This document shows, in pieces, positions 1 through 8,114 of a stretch of 64,000 nucleotides of DNA. The first letter of the stretch is position 1. Every line of letters begins with the position of its first letter. Origin of the DNA: Shewanella schlegeliana (GTDB lineage Bacteria > Pseudomonadota > Gammaproteobacteria > Enterobacterales > Shewanellaceae); NCBI RefSeq assembly GCF_016765635.1, contig NZ_JAESVD010000007.1, positions 1 to 64,000 on the forward strand, read 5' to 3'. A program made the position numbers and the translations under genes. Below the pieces are notes generated by a model. The model did not search any database. It was given only the letters and a program-made list of their open reading frames with translations, and was not told where the DNA came from.

Positions 1-62
1 CGCTCAGTGACTTGTTTAACAGCTTCTATTTTGAACTCATCTGGATATCGTTTTCCGCGCAT
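1..62 (-). CDS. IS3-family transposase OrfA, N-terminal fragment (runs off window)
   Basis: Reading the minus strand from the ATG at 62 gives MRGKRYPDEFKIEAVKQVTE. This is the typical start of the helix-turn-helix OrfA protein of IS3-family elements, which binds the IS ends and is made together with the OrfAB transposase by frameshifting. An AGGTG ribosome-binding site sits 6 bases upstream. Only about 20 codons are visible, so the family call rests on this N-terminal motif. The element faces away from the window. Confidence 0.75.
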   Translation of the reverse strand, partial: MRGKRYPDEFKIEAVKQVTE

Positions 63-125
63 GTAACACCTCATATTTTTGGTTAAGTATAACTCTATGA
101 AGTGTCTACTGTTCTAGGGGCTTAC
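1..125 (-). mobile_element. IS3-family insertion sequence, left end (partial)
   Basis: The bases between the orfA start (62) and about 120-125 look like a non-coding IS terminus that abuts an unrelated open reading frame. The exact terminal repeat and target duplication cannot be fixed because the rest of the element lies outside the window. The boundary is inferred from the point where the neighbouring frame starts to read as protein. An in-frame stop at 98-100, inside the element, closes that neighbouring frame upstream. Confidence 0.7.
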
Positions 126-955
126 CAGCCTTAGAATTACTTAAATCATACCTGAATTATGATGAGTCATTTGCACATACTAAGTTTATTGAGTTATGTA
201 CTAAAGATATTCGGGTCAGTGGGGGGCATGGTTCACACTTTTTTTTCAACCGTGGATTCGAAAGTGACCATGTAAATGGATATATTGAACTTGTTCAGCG
301 AATGCTAAACTCTCAATTTACTGATATTAGAAAAGAAGCCTCTAGACAAATTTATGCCCGGTGGTTTTTCAATGACCTATTTAAAGATGAGCTAGCCTTG
401 GTTCTTAAAGGCGACAAAGAGCTAAGGAGTGGCTGCTCTTCAGTTTTATGTCAGTTTTTAAGGGAAGATAAATACCATGACCGAATTAGCAAAATTGAGC
501 CGTCATATAGGATGTTAATAAACGATGAGGACAAAGATATTTCACGGGCTGTGGGTTCGTGCATTCAGTATGACAACTACTGGGCAAAGCACAATTCAAC
601 TATATTATTCAGTGATTTTGTCAAATCTAAAGCTGTAAAATACTGTATTTACGATCTGTTTAGAAAATTAGAAAGCTTTCCTGGTATGCTTGTCGATATA
701 AGTGGCTGTCTATTGAATCTAGTCAAAAACATCGTTGAAATAGATAAGAATGAAGAGTCTTTAAAGCATCGACATATGCATATCCGCGACTCTTCTCTTC
801 TAAGCGTGTTACAACGTCTTTATGATGAAGCTACGGAAGATGAAGACGATGAAGCAATCAGTACTTGTTTGGATATATGGGATGAACTGTTGAATTCGGA
901 AATTTATACAGCAATGAATGCAGTAAAAGAGCTTGATAATGGGCTACTCACATAA
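122..955 (+). pseudogene. 5'-truncated gene of unknown function (C-terminal remnant, helical-repeat type)
   Basis: From the first ATG (302) the frame encodes 217 residues. The same frame is open all the way back to the IS junction near 122, adding about 60 residues of protein-like sequence (motifs such as GGHGSHFFFNRGFESD). The real gene therefore began upstream and was cut by the IS3-family element. The visible part is rich in short helices, with acidic stretches near the end (TEDEDDEA), and has no recognisable catalytic motif. Its pattern recalls the helical-repeat C-termini of large NTPase proteins found in defence islands, but that is only an inference. The stop is one base from the convergent integrase stop. 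AT-rich codon use and position next to a recombinase suggest it is accessory DNA. Confidence 0.6.
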
Positions 956-956
956 A

Positions 957-2285
957 TTATATGTAGTTGTAGTAGCCCAAACTTACTTTTTCTAACAGCT
1001 CTCTTCTCTCTTCCTCTGAGAGCTGTTTTATCTCCTTCACTAGCCTATCAACCTTAGTTTCTTTCATATCACTTCCCAACAGCAACGCGGCAGTCATACC
1101 TAGCTCTTTCCTTAAGGGTTCAACATCAAGATGTGCATAAGTACTTGCGGTTATACTGATATCACTGTGCGCTAGAAGCTTGCTGGTCACTTGGATACTC
1201 CCTCCACGTGTCATATTCCAGCTGGCTAATGTTCTACGTAGATCGTGTATAGTAACGCTCTCACCTTTTTCAGCACTCCGTAACCCCGCTCGCTCTGTGA
1301 TTCGCCACCAGAAGCTGCCTTTGCCAGATTTTTCACTGACGTGGCCAGATTTGCTGCGAGAAGAGGGAAAAACATACTTTTCCCCTATTTCAGCCTCTTT
1401 ACTTCGCCGTTTAAGAATATCCAACATCTCTTCTGTTAATGGCACAGCATGAGCCTTTTTAACTTTCATCTTAGTAGCAGGAATAATCCAAATGCCTTGT
1501 TCATAGTCAACCTCAGCCCACTCCATACTAAAAACACAGGATTTGCGCTGGCCTGTTATCAACAGCGTTATAACGACATCACGCCTGTCAGGCTCTTCGT
1601 GGTTAAGCGCTTCGAGTAATGCAGCAACCTCTTGCTTACTTAGAGTACGCTCTCTCTTCTCCTCTCTTAACTTTTTAATCCCAGCGAAGGGGTTAAAGCC
1701 TTGTTCTGAATACATAGACTTCATCAATGTAAGGCTCTTATTTCTTATCGACACTGAGTTTTGACTGAAAATACTCTTTAATAATTGATTAGCATCAACA
1801 GAGCTAATTGCATCAATCATTAAATTTCCGACTCTGGGCTTTAAGTGATTACGCCATGTAGCCTGTATATCCCTTAATGACTTTTCTCTGCGTTCACCTG
1901 ACTTTATCTTTAAGTAAAACTCACTTTCGAAGCCGTCAAAGAGTTGTTGTAAAGATATCGCTAATGCCAATTCTTTTTCACGTTCTAACTTTTGTTGCTG
2001 TTTGACCTCATTTGGGTTTTTTCCTTCTGCAATTTCCATTGCAATACGTTGAGCGCACTTGCGAGCATTTTCAATGCTTATGCCTGGAAATTCGCCAATC
2101 GTTACCGAAATATCACGTCCTAACCGTTTTCGACGAAACCGATAAACAAAATTTCCTGATGGTAAAACTTCTAAAACTAAGCCCTTTACCGAGTCTCGAT
2201 GTCCGCAATCTTTAACCCGGTACCGTTTGTCTTCAATCGTTAACTGTTCAAAACTTCGTTTAGTAAATACGTGAGCTTTGGTCAT
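957..2285 (-). CDS. Tyrosine-type site-specific integrase
   Basis: This 442-residue phage/island integrase would cut and rejoin DNA at an attachment site. The N-terminus (about 1-100) has the DUF4102-type arm-binding pattern (VTIGEFPGISIENARKCAQR). A core-binding SAM-like domain follows at about 110-215, and the catalytic domain carries TGQRKS (first Arg), HDLRRTLAS (His-x-x-Arg), LLAHSD (His) and STYAHLD (nucleophile Tyr). All expected catalytic residues are visible, so the enzyme is probably intact. A charged tail of about 40 residues follows. The promoter end faces the hydrogenase operon, so the attachment site probably lies in 2290-2600, although no tRNA or duplicated core was seen there. 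The SD-like AGAAGG is unusually close to the ATG. Confidence 0.93.
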   Translation of the reverse strand: MTKAHVFTKRSFEQLTIEDKRYRVKDCGHRDSVKGLVLEVLPSGNFVYRFRRKRLGRDISVTIGEFPGISIENARKCAQRIAMEIAEGKNPNEVKQQQKLEREKELALAISLQQLFDGFESEFYLKIKSGERREKSLRDIQATWRNHLKPRVGNLMIDAISSVDANQLLKSIFSQNSVSIRNKSLTLMKSMYSEQGFNPFAGIKKLREEKRERTLSKQEVAALLEALNHEEPDRRDVVITLLITGQRKSCVFSMEWAEVDYEQGIWIIPATKMKVKKAHAVPLTEEMLDILKRRSKEAEIGEKYVFPSSRSKSGHVSEKSGKGSFWWRITERAGLRSAEKGESVTIHDLRRTLASWNMTRGGSIQVTSKLLAHSDISITASTYAHLDVEPLRKELGMTAALLLGSDMKETKVDRLVKEIKQLSEEERRELLEKVSLGYYNYI

Positions 2286-2616
2286 AACCTTCTACTTCCC
2301 TTTCATCTTGTGCCGCCTATGTGCCGCCATAGGCAATCATTTTAGGTAATGAAGGTTAATGTTGCACAAAGTTGCTTTCAAACTAACTTATTGACTATTA
2401 ATAATAAATAACATCTGTCAATGTCTGTTAAGGTTGTAGCTTATCCCCTGTGGGGAGACCATAAGACATTCGCTCTTGTGCATTTCTATTCGTTATCATA
2501 TTCAACTGTACTGCGTGAGCCTATCTGGTATTAGTCTGTGTTTGTTGGACTTATTCACATCCATGTGAAAGCAAATGATTACGTTGAGTATTACGCTATT
2601 CAATGTCGCCGTTGAT
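2286..2616. other. Intergenic spacer between integrase and hydF
   Basis: This 331-base gap holds the integrase promoter and the downstream end of the hydrogenase operon. A 16-base palindrome (ttcacat-cc-atgtgaa, 2554-2569) lies about 50 bases past the hydF stop and could be a weak terminator or an operator. No tRNA or tmRNA end is recognisable. If the neighbouring element integrated here, its attachment core should be in this stretch. Confidence 0.5.
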
Positions 2617-3858
2617 TTATATGGCTTCACATATTAGTGGTTGAATGATCCGTGGTAGCACTCCCTGAAGTTTTGAAATTGCGACACCATAGTTGGTGAT
2701 CGGCACATTTCTGCGTTCACATTCGCGGATCCGCCTTAGCATTTCAGTACGATTGAACATACATGCACCACAATGAACCACTAGCGCATACTCTTCTAGG
2801 TTTTCAGGGAAATCATGACCACTTATCACGTCAAAAGTAATCTTTTTCCCGCTATAGCTACGGATCCAATTTGGCAACTTTACTCGACCAATATCATCAT
2901 CTTGGGCATGATGACTACATGCTTCACAGATTAAGATCTTACAACCATCTTGCAATTTATCTAAGGTATTGGCACCAGCAACCATTGGTGGCAACTCGCC
3001 TTTAAAACGAGCAAATAAAGTTGAAAATGTGGTTAATGGAATCGTTGCGGGCACGATACTATCGACCTGTTTGATCACTTGTGCATCTGAGATAATGAGT
3101 GCTGGCGGAGAACTAAATTGAGTTAGCAGATGTGCAAGCTGAGACTCTTTGACTACAGTCGCAATACAATTATTATCTAGTGTCTCTCTCAGTACTTGAA
3201 CCTGAGGCAGGATTAACCGTCCTTTGGGAGCCGCAGTATCAATGGGGACAACACATAAGATATGTGCACCTTCATTGTAGAGATCGCCTGCAAGAGGGGG
3301 CTGTACTTTAAGGTTTGCAGGTACGAGCTCAGATATCAGTCGCTTAACCTCTTTATCTCCCTGCCCTTTCGCTGCAGATACGGCAATGAAAGACAGCTTT
3401 CTTTGCCGACAAAAGTCGATATCTTCAGCTTTTGGCATGCAAATATCAACTTTGTTAAATACGATTAAGAATGGGAGTTTTAATGCTGTCATTTCTTCAA
3501 TCAGCGCAAACTCATGCTCGGTTAGGCCCTGATCATCAACAACTAATAGTGCTATATCTGCACGGTAAAGCACATGTCGAGTTGCTTTTACTCTTTGCTC
3601 ACCAAGTGTTCCATTATCATCAATACCTGCAGTATCGAAAAAAGTAACGGCCCCTAGCGGTAACAACTCGTATGGTTTAGCGACTGCGTCGGTCGTTGTT
3701 CCTTTTATATCAGAAACAATGGCGACTTGTTGGCCGACTAGCATATTTAGTAATGATGATTTACCAGCGTTACGTCGCCCTAATATTGCAATTTGATATC
3801 GCATCCCTCTTGGAGCAATTTGACCTTGGCTGGTTTCAGGGTTAATACCTTGACACAT
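2617..3858 (-). CDS. hydF: [FeFe]-hydrogenase maturation GTPase HydF
   Basis: HydF is the scaffold on which the 2Fe subcluster of the H-cluster is assembled before transfer to HydA. The N-terminal GTPase domain shows GRRNAGKSS (Walker A), DTAGI (G3) and NKVD (G4). The C-terminal third has the iron-sulfur ligands CEACSHH and HCGACM, matching the family CxHx(n)HCxxC pattern. I place the start at 3858 rather than 3906, because AGAAGG lies 7 bases before this ATG and the overlap with hydE drops to 17 bases. That gives 413 residues, the usual size. It is the last gene of the hyd operon. Confidence 0.95.
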   Translation of the reverse strand: MCQGINPETSQGQIAPRGMRYQIAILGRRNAGKSSLLNMLVGQQVAIVSDIKGTTTDAVAKPYELLPLGAVTFFDTAGIDDNGTLGEQRVKATRHVLYRADIALLVVDDQGLTEHEFALIEEMTALKLPFLIVFNKVDICMPKAEDIDFCRQRKLSFIAVSAAKGQGDKEVKRLISELVPANLKVQPPLAGDLYNEGAHILCVVPIDTAAPKGRLILPQVQVLRETLDNNCIATVVKESQLAHLLTQFSSPPALIISDAQVIKQVDSIVPATIPLTTFSTLFARFKGELPPMVAGANTLDKLQDGCKILICEACSHHAQDDDIGRVKLPNWIRSYSGKKITFDVISGHDFPENLEEYALVVHCGACMFNRTEMLRRIRECERRNVPITNYGVAISKLQGVLPRIIQPLICEAI

Positions 3859-4882
3859 ATTGATACCTTCTTGAGTCTCCACGGCTACAGTTAGGTTGTA
3901 AACCATGGTGTTGTATTTGTTGAAACATGGCTGCCAGTCGCTGTTCTATATGGCTGGTAGCGGTATTTTTACCCGGATAAATATTATAACTGGCATAGAC
4001 TTGTGAGGGCGTAAATGAGGGCATTACAACGTTACAACCACGCATAAGTCCAAGTTCTCGCGCACCGAGTTCAATGACTTCCAATGAACTCGTTGCTGGG
4101 ATGTTTGCACCGGGATTCATTAGCCGCAATATCGCGCTAACCCGATGACTTTTGAGCACCTCGCCATTTGGACTTTGTGCAAAAGGGGTTTGGGCGTGTG
4201 CGACAAATGGGCCGCATGCCAACATATCGAGCTCCAAGTCATAAAGCCTCAATATATCTGTAGCAAGAATTTCATCGGTCATCCCAGGTAAGTCGGTTAT
4301 GACTCCCGAGCCAGTTTGATAACCGAGGGACTGAATATACAATAAGCGTGCTAATCGTTCGTCAAAGTTGGCATTAGGCCTACATTGGTCAAATAGTTGC
4401 TTGTTAAAGGTTTCCATTTTCAGCAAATAACGGTCAGCCCCCGCCTCGCGCCAAAGTTTAAGTTCTTGGTGCTTACGGTCACCTAGCGATAATGTTATCG
4501 CTAGGTTATGCCGCGCTTTGATGGTGCGAATAAGTTCCGCGATTGTCTCTGCGCGATATTGCCAATCATCACCTGATTGCAACACCACTGTCCCAATGCC
4601 GAATTGTGCAATGTCATCGACAGCGTCGAGGATTTCATCAATGCTTAATCGATAACGTTCAACTTGGCGGTTACTACTGCGCAGCCCGCAATAGTGGCAG
4701 TTATGTCGACAATGGTTGGAGAACTCGACTATACCGCGGATAAAAACCTGATTATCAAATACCCCTTGGGTAACCGCTTGAGCGTTAGCAAACAACCATT
4801 CATCTTGCTCCCCATTGAGTAATCCAATGATCTGTTGTTCACTAAAACAGATGGGGGATAGTGAGGAACTGGCAGAAATCAT
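3842..4882 (-). CDS. hydE: [FeFe]-hydrogenase maturation radical SAM protein HydE
   Basis: HydE is a radical SAM enzyme that acts with HydG and HydF in building the diiron subcluster. The 346-residue protein has the cluster motif CRHNCHYCGLR (CxxxCxxC) near residue 60, followed by the (beta/alpha) barrel expected of BioB-like proteins. Length and position between hydX and hydF fit the family. Its ATG overlaps the hydX stop by one base (TAATG), indicating translational coupling. Confidence 0.95.
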   Translation of the reverse strand: MISASSSLSPICFSEQQIIGLLNGEQDEWLFANAQAVTQGVFDNQVFIRGIVEFSNHCRHNCHYCGLRSSNRQVERYRLSIDEILDAVDDIAQFGIGTVVLQSGDDWQYRAETIAELIRTIKARHNLAITLSLGDRKHQELKLWREAGADRYLLKMETFNKQLFDQCRPNANFDERLARLLYIQSLGYQTGSGVITDLPGMTDEILATDILRLYDLELDMLACGPFVAHAQTPFAQSPNGEVLKSHRVSAILRLMNPGANIPATSSLEVIELGARELGLMRGCNVVMPSFTPSQVYASYNIYPGKNTATSHIEQRLAAMFQQIQHHGLQPNCSRGDSRRYQYVSRY

Positions 4883-5511
4883 TAATTTTCTTCTTTAGTT
4901 AGATGGGTCATTGAGGGAGTGACATGTGGGTTAAATGCAGCTACTTGGCGGCATTCGTCCACATAACGGCTTATAGCCAGTCGCCAGTCGCCAGAGACTT
5001 CTGCTGGTAATCCTTGTTGATACCAAGATTGTAGTTCTCCAGGTTGCAGCCCCATTAATGAGCACTCAATCTGAAACCAAAGTCCTTGCGCTGAAACTAA
5101 ACGACTATGGGCATACTGGCCGACAAATAAACAATCGCCAATAAGCAAAATAGGTTGTAGAGGTAACGCCTGAGTTAACACCCGATTGACTTGTTGTGGA
5201 AATTCAAAGCTAAGGGCCCCACTCCAGCGCTTAGATTCGGCGAACATGGGTATCACTTCATCTTTTGTCATATTAGGGCGTAAAATTGCTGCAAATTCAT
5301 CGCGCCAATACAGATCGGGTTGTAACTCGATAATATCGAGTCGATGTAAACTACCATCAAGCAATTTTCTGCGAATAAGACTGCCCACTTCAGAGTGGGC
5401 AAAATTAGTATAAATCGCAGCGTGTAGAACCATCGATGTCGCGCTTTCCATTGCTGTTAATAATGATTGCTTATCAAGACCAGCGGATGGACGTATGGCA
5501 TTAATGCACAT
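4882..5511 (-). CDS. hydX: HydX, conserved protein of the hydrogenase maturation operon
   Basis: This 209-residue protein of unknown function sits between hydG and hydE. Shewanella hydrogenase loci are described as hydGXEF, and the position identifies it as HydX. No signal peptide, membrane segment or cysteine cluster is visible, so it is probably cytoplasmic. The N-terminal part (HAAIYTNFAHSEVGSLIRRK, then LHRLDIIEL) weakly recalls a degenerate phospholipase-D-like fold, but no HKD motif is present. AAGG precedes the ATG, and the stop overlaps hydE. Strict synteny suggests an accessory role in H-cluster maturation or insertion; this is inference. Confidence 0.8.
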   Translation of the reverse strand: MCINAIRPSAGLDKQSLLTAMESATSMVLHAAIYTNFAHSEVGSLIRRKLLDGSLHRLDIIELQPDLYWRDEFAAILRPNMTKDEVIPMFAESKRWSGALSFEFPQQVNRVLTQALPLQPILLIGDCLFVGQYAHSRLVSAQGLWFQIECSLMGLQPGELQSWYQQGLPAEVSGDWRLAISRYVDECRQVAAFNPHVTPSMTHLTKEEN

Positions 5512-5551
5512 CGGGTACCTTATCTATTAGTGAAATAATTTTGATGCTAAA

Positions 5552-6994
5552 TTAAAGGTAGATATCTCGTTCGCCAGCTTCAGTTTTCGCTAAACAAGTA
5601 CGTACGTTACGTTCTCTAGCGGGACTCATCGCTGCGAGTTCTCGTTCAATCAAAGCGGTACCTGCTGCACGGGTTTTGGGCCCAGCATAATCATTTAAAT
5701 ACTCTTTAAAGGTGATTAATGCGTTAGGTTGGCAGAATTTCCCGATAAATTGTTGTTTCGCTAAGCCTATAAAGTGATCACCAGTTCGGCCCTTACGGTA
5801 GCAGCCTGTACAGAATGATGGGATTGCATTCGACTCTGTCACTAACTCATAAATGATGTCATCCATCGCGCGATGATCCCCAAGACTAAATTGCTCAGCA
5901 TCATATTGATCTTGCTCGCTGTCTTGATAACCACCAGGAGATGTACGGCTACCGGCACTGATCTGCGATACACCGAGTTCTAATAACTCTTTACGTAAGC
6001 CCGCGCTTTCACGGGTACTCATTATTAGCCCTGTATAGGGTACAGCTAAGCGAGTAATAGCCACGATTCGTTTAAAGCATGCATCATCCACTTCATAGGG
6101 GGGCTTTTCACTTATAGCTGACCCATGAGCAGGTTCAATTCGAGGGAACGAAATCGTGTGTGGTCCAATTCCGCAAACGGTTTCTAGTTGCGCCACATGA
6201 GTTAACATGGCTAATAACTCAAATCGGTGGTCATATAACCCAAATAGGGCACCGATCCCAACATCATCAATACCCGCTTCCATTGCTCGGTGCATTGCAT
6301 ATAGACGGTATAGATAGTCTTTTTTCTTACCTTTTAAATGCACACTTTCATATGTGGGTTGATGGTATGTTTCCTGAAAACACTGGTAAGTTCCTATTGC
6401 AGCGGTTTTAAGCACTTTGAAGTCAGCAGTACTCATCGGCGCACAATTCACATTAATGCGGCGGATCTCTCCCCCTTTGTCATCTTTGACGCTATACATG
6501 GTTTGAATGCTATCAACAATAGCATTGACATTGTTACGTGGGTGTTCGCCATATACGGCTAGAATCCGTTTGTGTCCCATCCCTTCTAAAATGGTCACTT
6601 CTTTTCTAATTTCTTCTTGATTTAACGTCTTGCGCTTAAGTGCATGATTATCTGCATTAAAGCCACAATAACTGCAGCTATTGGCACAATGATTGGATAC
6701 ATATAGTGGAGCAAACAGAACGATGCGGTTACCGTAAATGGTATTCTTTACCTCTCGAGCGACGGCAAACAATTCCTCATCTAATTGTTCATGCTGGTTT
6801 TGTAATAACAAAGCCGTCTCTTCAATGCTCAGGCCTTGGCACTGACGGGCTTTAGCTAGAACCTGACGTACTTGCTCTGCAGAGGGGGCAGCCGCATTAT
6901 TAATCGCAGCCCAAATAGCTTTTTCATCAATAAAGCTCTTATTAGCATCGTAGTGAGAAATGGAGATTGAATGCGGGTGTTCTTTTGTAGTCAT
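5552..6994 (-). CDS. hydG: [FeFe]-hydrogenase maturation radical SAM tyrosine lyase HydG
   Basis: HydG cleaves tyrosine to p-cresol and dehydroglycine, and from this makes the CO and CN ligands carried on an iron-cysteine synthon. The 480-residue protein has the radical SAM motif CANSCSYCGFN near residue 100 and the C-terminal auxiliary-cluster pattern CTGCYRKGRTGDHF (CxxC), which distinguishes HydG from ThiH. Length is typical. It starts the maturation half of the operon, separated from fdhC by about 90 bases that hold a hairpin. Confidence 0.97.
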   Translation of the reverse strand: MTTKEHPHSISISHYDANKSFIDEKAIWAAINNAAAPSAEQVRQVLAKARQCQGLSIEETALLLQNQHEQLDEELFAVAREVKNTIYGNRIVLFAPLYVSNHCANSCSYCGFNADNHALKRKTLNQEEIRKEVTILEGMGHKRILAVYGEHPRNNVNAIVDSIQTMYSVKDDKGGEIRRINVNCAPMSTADFKVLKTAAIGTYQCFQETYHQPTYESVHLKGKKKDYLYRLYAMHRAMEAGIDDVGIGALFGLYDHRFELLAMLTHVAQLETVCGIGPHTISFPRIEPAHGSAISEKPPYEVDDACFKRIVAITRLAVPYTGLIMSTRESAGLRKELLELGVSQISAGSRTSPGGYQDSEQDQYDAEQFSLGDHRAMDDIIYELVTESNAIPSFCTGCYRKGRTGDHFIGLAKQQFIGKFCQPNALITFKEYLNDYAGPKTRAAGTALIERELAAMSPARERNVRTCLAKTEAGERDIYL

Positions 6995-7025
6995 AACCGG
7001 TAAAACTCTATTTGTATAGCAATCA

Positions 7026-7059
7026 AAAGCAGCAGCTACCTAAAGGTAACTACTGCTTT
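7026..7059 (-). terminator. Intercistronic hairpin between fdhC and hydG
   Basis: The arms aaagcag and ctgcttt pair at the base (7026-7032 with 7053-7059). An inner tacc/ggta stem closes a taaa loop, with two mismatches between. On the minus-strand transcript it is followed by a short interrupted T stretch. It could act as a partial terminator or RNA-processing element between the structural and maturation genes. Confidence 0.45.
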
Positions 7060-7085
7060 GTCGTTAGAAGGTGGGGAAGATCAAC

Positions 7086-7766
7086 TTATTTGTTGCGCTG
7101 TTGATTCACTGTAACGGGAACGATTTCCTGTTCAACCCACAATGGTGTGTATTCTGCAGCATCGTGATAAGGCACATTACCGTGGATCATCATCGCCTTG
7201 AAATCATCAAATCGATAGACAGCCAAGAACAAGTGCACTGGTAGGAATGCCGTTAGAATAAGACCTGCAACTAAATGGATTTGTCCTAATAGCCACACTA
7301 GATCACGCGGCGCCGCATGTGGCACTAACCATAAGACTAAACCAGATAGTATTAATAGGGTGCCGCCGATTAACACACAGGCTCCAAATAATTTCTGACC
7401 TGAGTTATATTTGTTCATTGGTGGCACAGGAACTTTTTTACCCAATAGAAACTTCTGTGGATAACCACCTAATACCATAAACCATTTCACATCGCGTTCT
7501 GACAAGCTAAATACTCGAGCGATAAATAACACCACTCGATCGAAAGCTATCACAGTAAATGCGAGTGCATCTAGACTCAATACAACACCAGCAATAATGT
7601 GGATGTCGTAGGTTAATTGCATACCTTCTTGCGATAACGGTTTGAAAAACAATAGTAATCCAGTAGCTGCTAACGGCAAAAAGCTTAGTAATAAAATATA
7701 GTGAAACACTCTTACATTAAGAGGGTGTTTCTGAATAGGTCTCATGTCATGCTGGTTATGATGCAT
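7086..7766 (-). CDS. fdhC: Cytochrome b subunit of formate dehydrogenase/hydrogenase type (FdhC)
   Basis: This integral membrane di-heme cytochrome b of 226 residues would link the periplasmic hydrogenase to the quinone pool. About four hydrophobic helices are visible (for example ILLLSFLPLAATGLLLFF and LIGGTLLILSGLVLWLV), with histidines near helix ends (FHYILL, HIIAGV, HLVAGL, HLFLAVYRF) as expected for heme ligands of the FdnI/cyt b561 superfamily. GGAG lies 9 bases before the ATG. It follows hydB by 13 bases, so the three structural genes are cotranscribed. The name follows Shewanella usage; its electron partner here is HydAB by context. Confidence 0.88.
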   Translation of the reverse strand: MHHNQHDMRPIQKHPLNVRVFHYILLLSFLPLAATGLLLFFKPLSQEGMQLTYDIHIIAGVVLSLDALAFTVIAFDRVVLFIARVFSLSERDVKWFMVLGGYPQKFLLGKKVPVPPMNKYNSGQKLFGACVLIGGTLLILSGLVLWLVPHAAPRDLVWLLGQIHLVAGLILTAFLPVHLFLAVYRFDDFKAMMIHGNVPYHDAAEYTPLWVEQEIVPVTVNQQRNK

Positions 7767-7779
7767 TTTCTCATCTCCA

Positions 7780-8100
7780 TTAAGAGTTCAGCTTGGTACG
7801 GTCAACAAAGTGAGTGTGCAGCAGATCGTGGGACATATGTCCTAGTGGCTGACCGCCAAACTCTTTGTAGTACTTTTCAACTGCCGGGTTAGCATGACTC
7901 ACACGTAACTTAGCAATCGCATCATCTTTATATAAACCTGCACTACGTGCTTTTATATAGTCATTTCGCTTGGCCACTTTGCTTGCAAACCAGCCTACTG
8001 GAATCGCCATTACTGCGATAAAAGCCGCACCGATGGCCATAAATTTGCGACGGGATATAAAAAAACTATCTTCAGCAAACACATGCTTTTTGTTGTTCAT
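7780..8100 (-). CDS. hydB: Periplasmic [FeFe]-hydrogenase small subunit HydB
   Basis: The 106-residue small subunit wraps around the large subunit in periplasmic [FeFe] hydrogenases. The N-terminus has a twin-arginine export signal (SRRKFMAIG) followed by a hydrophobic stretch (AAFIAVMAIPVGWFA). The whole complex is probably exported by Tat, because HydA itself lacks a signal. The mature part (about residues 40-106) matches the small-subunit pattern, including HMSHDLLHTHFVDRT. AAGGAG lies 7 bases before the ATG. It starts 14 bases after hydA. Confidence 0.94.
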   Translation of the reverse strand: MNNKKHVFAEDSFFISRRKFMAIGAAFIAVMAIPVGWFASKVAKRNDYIKARSAGLYKDDAIAKLRVSHANPAVEKYYKEFGGQPLGHMSHDLLHTHFVDRTKLNS

Positions 8101-8114
8101 GGTGTTGCTCCTTA

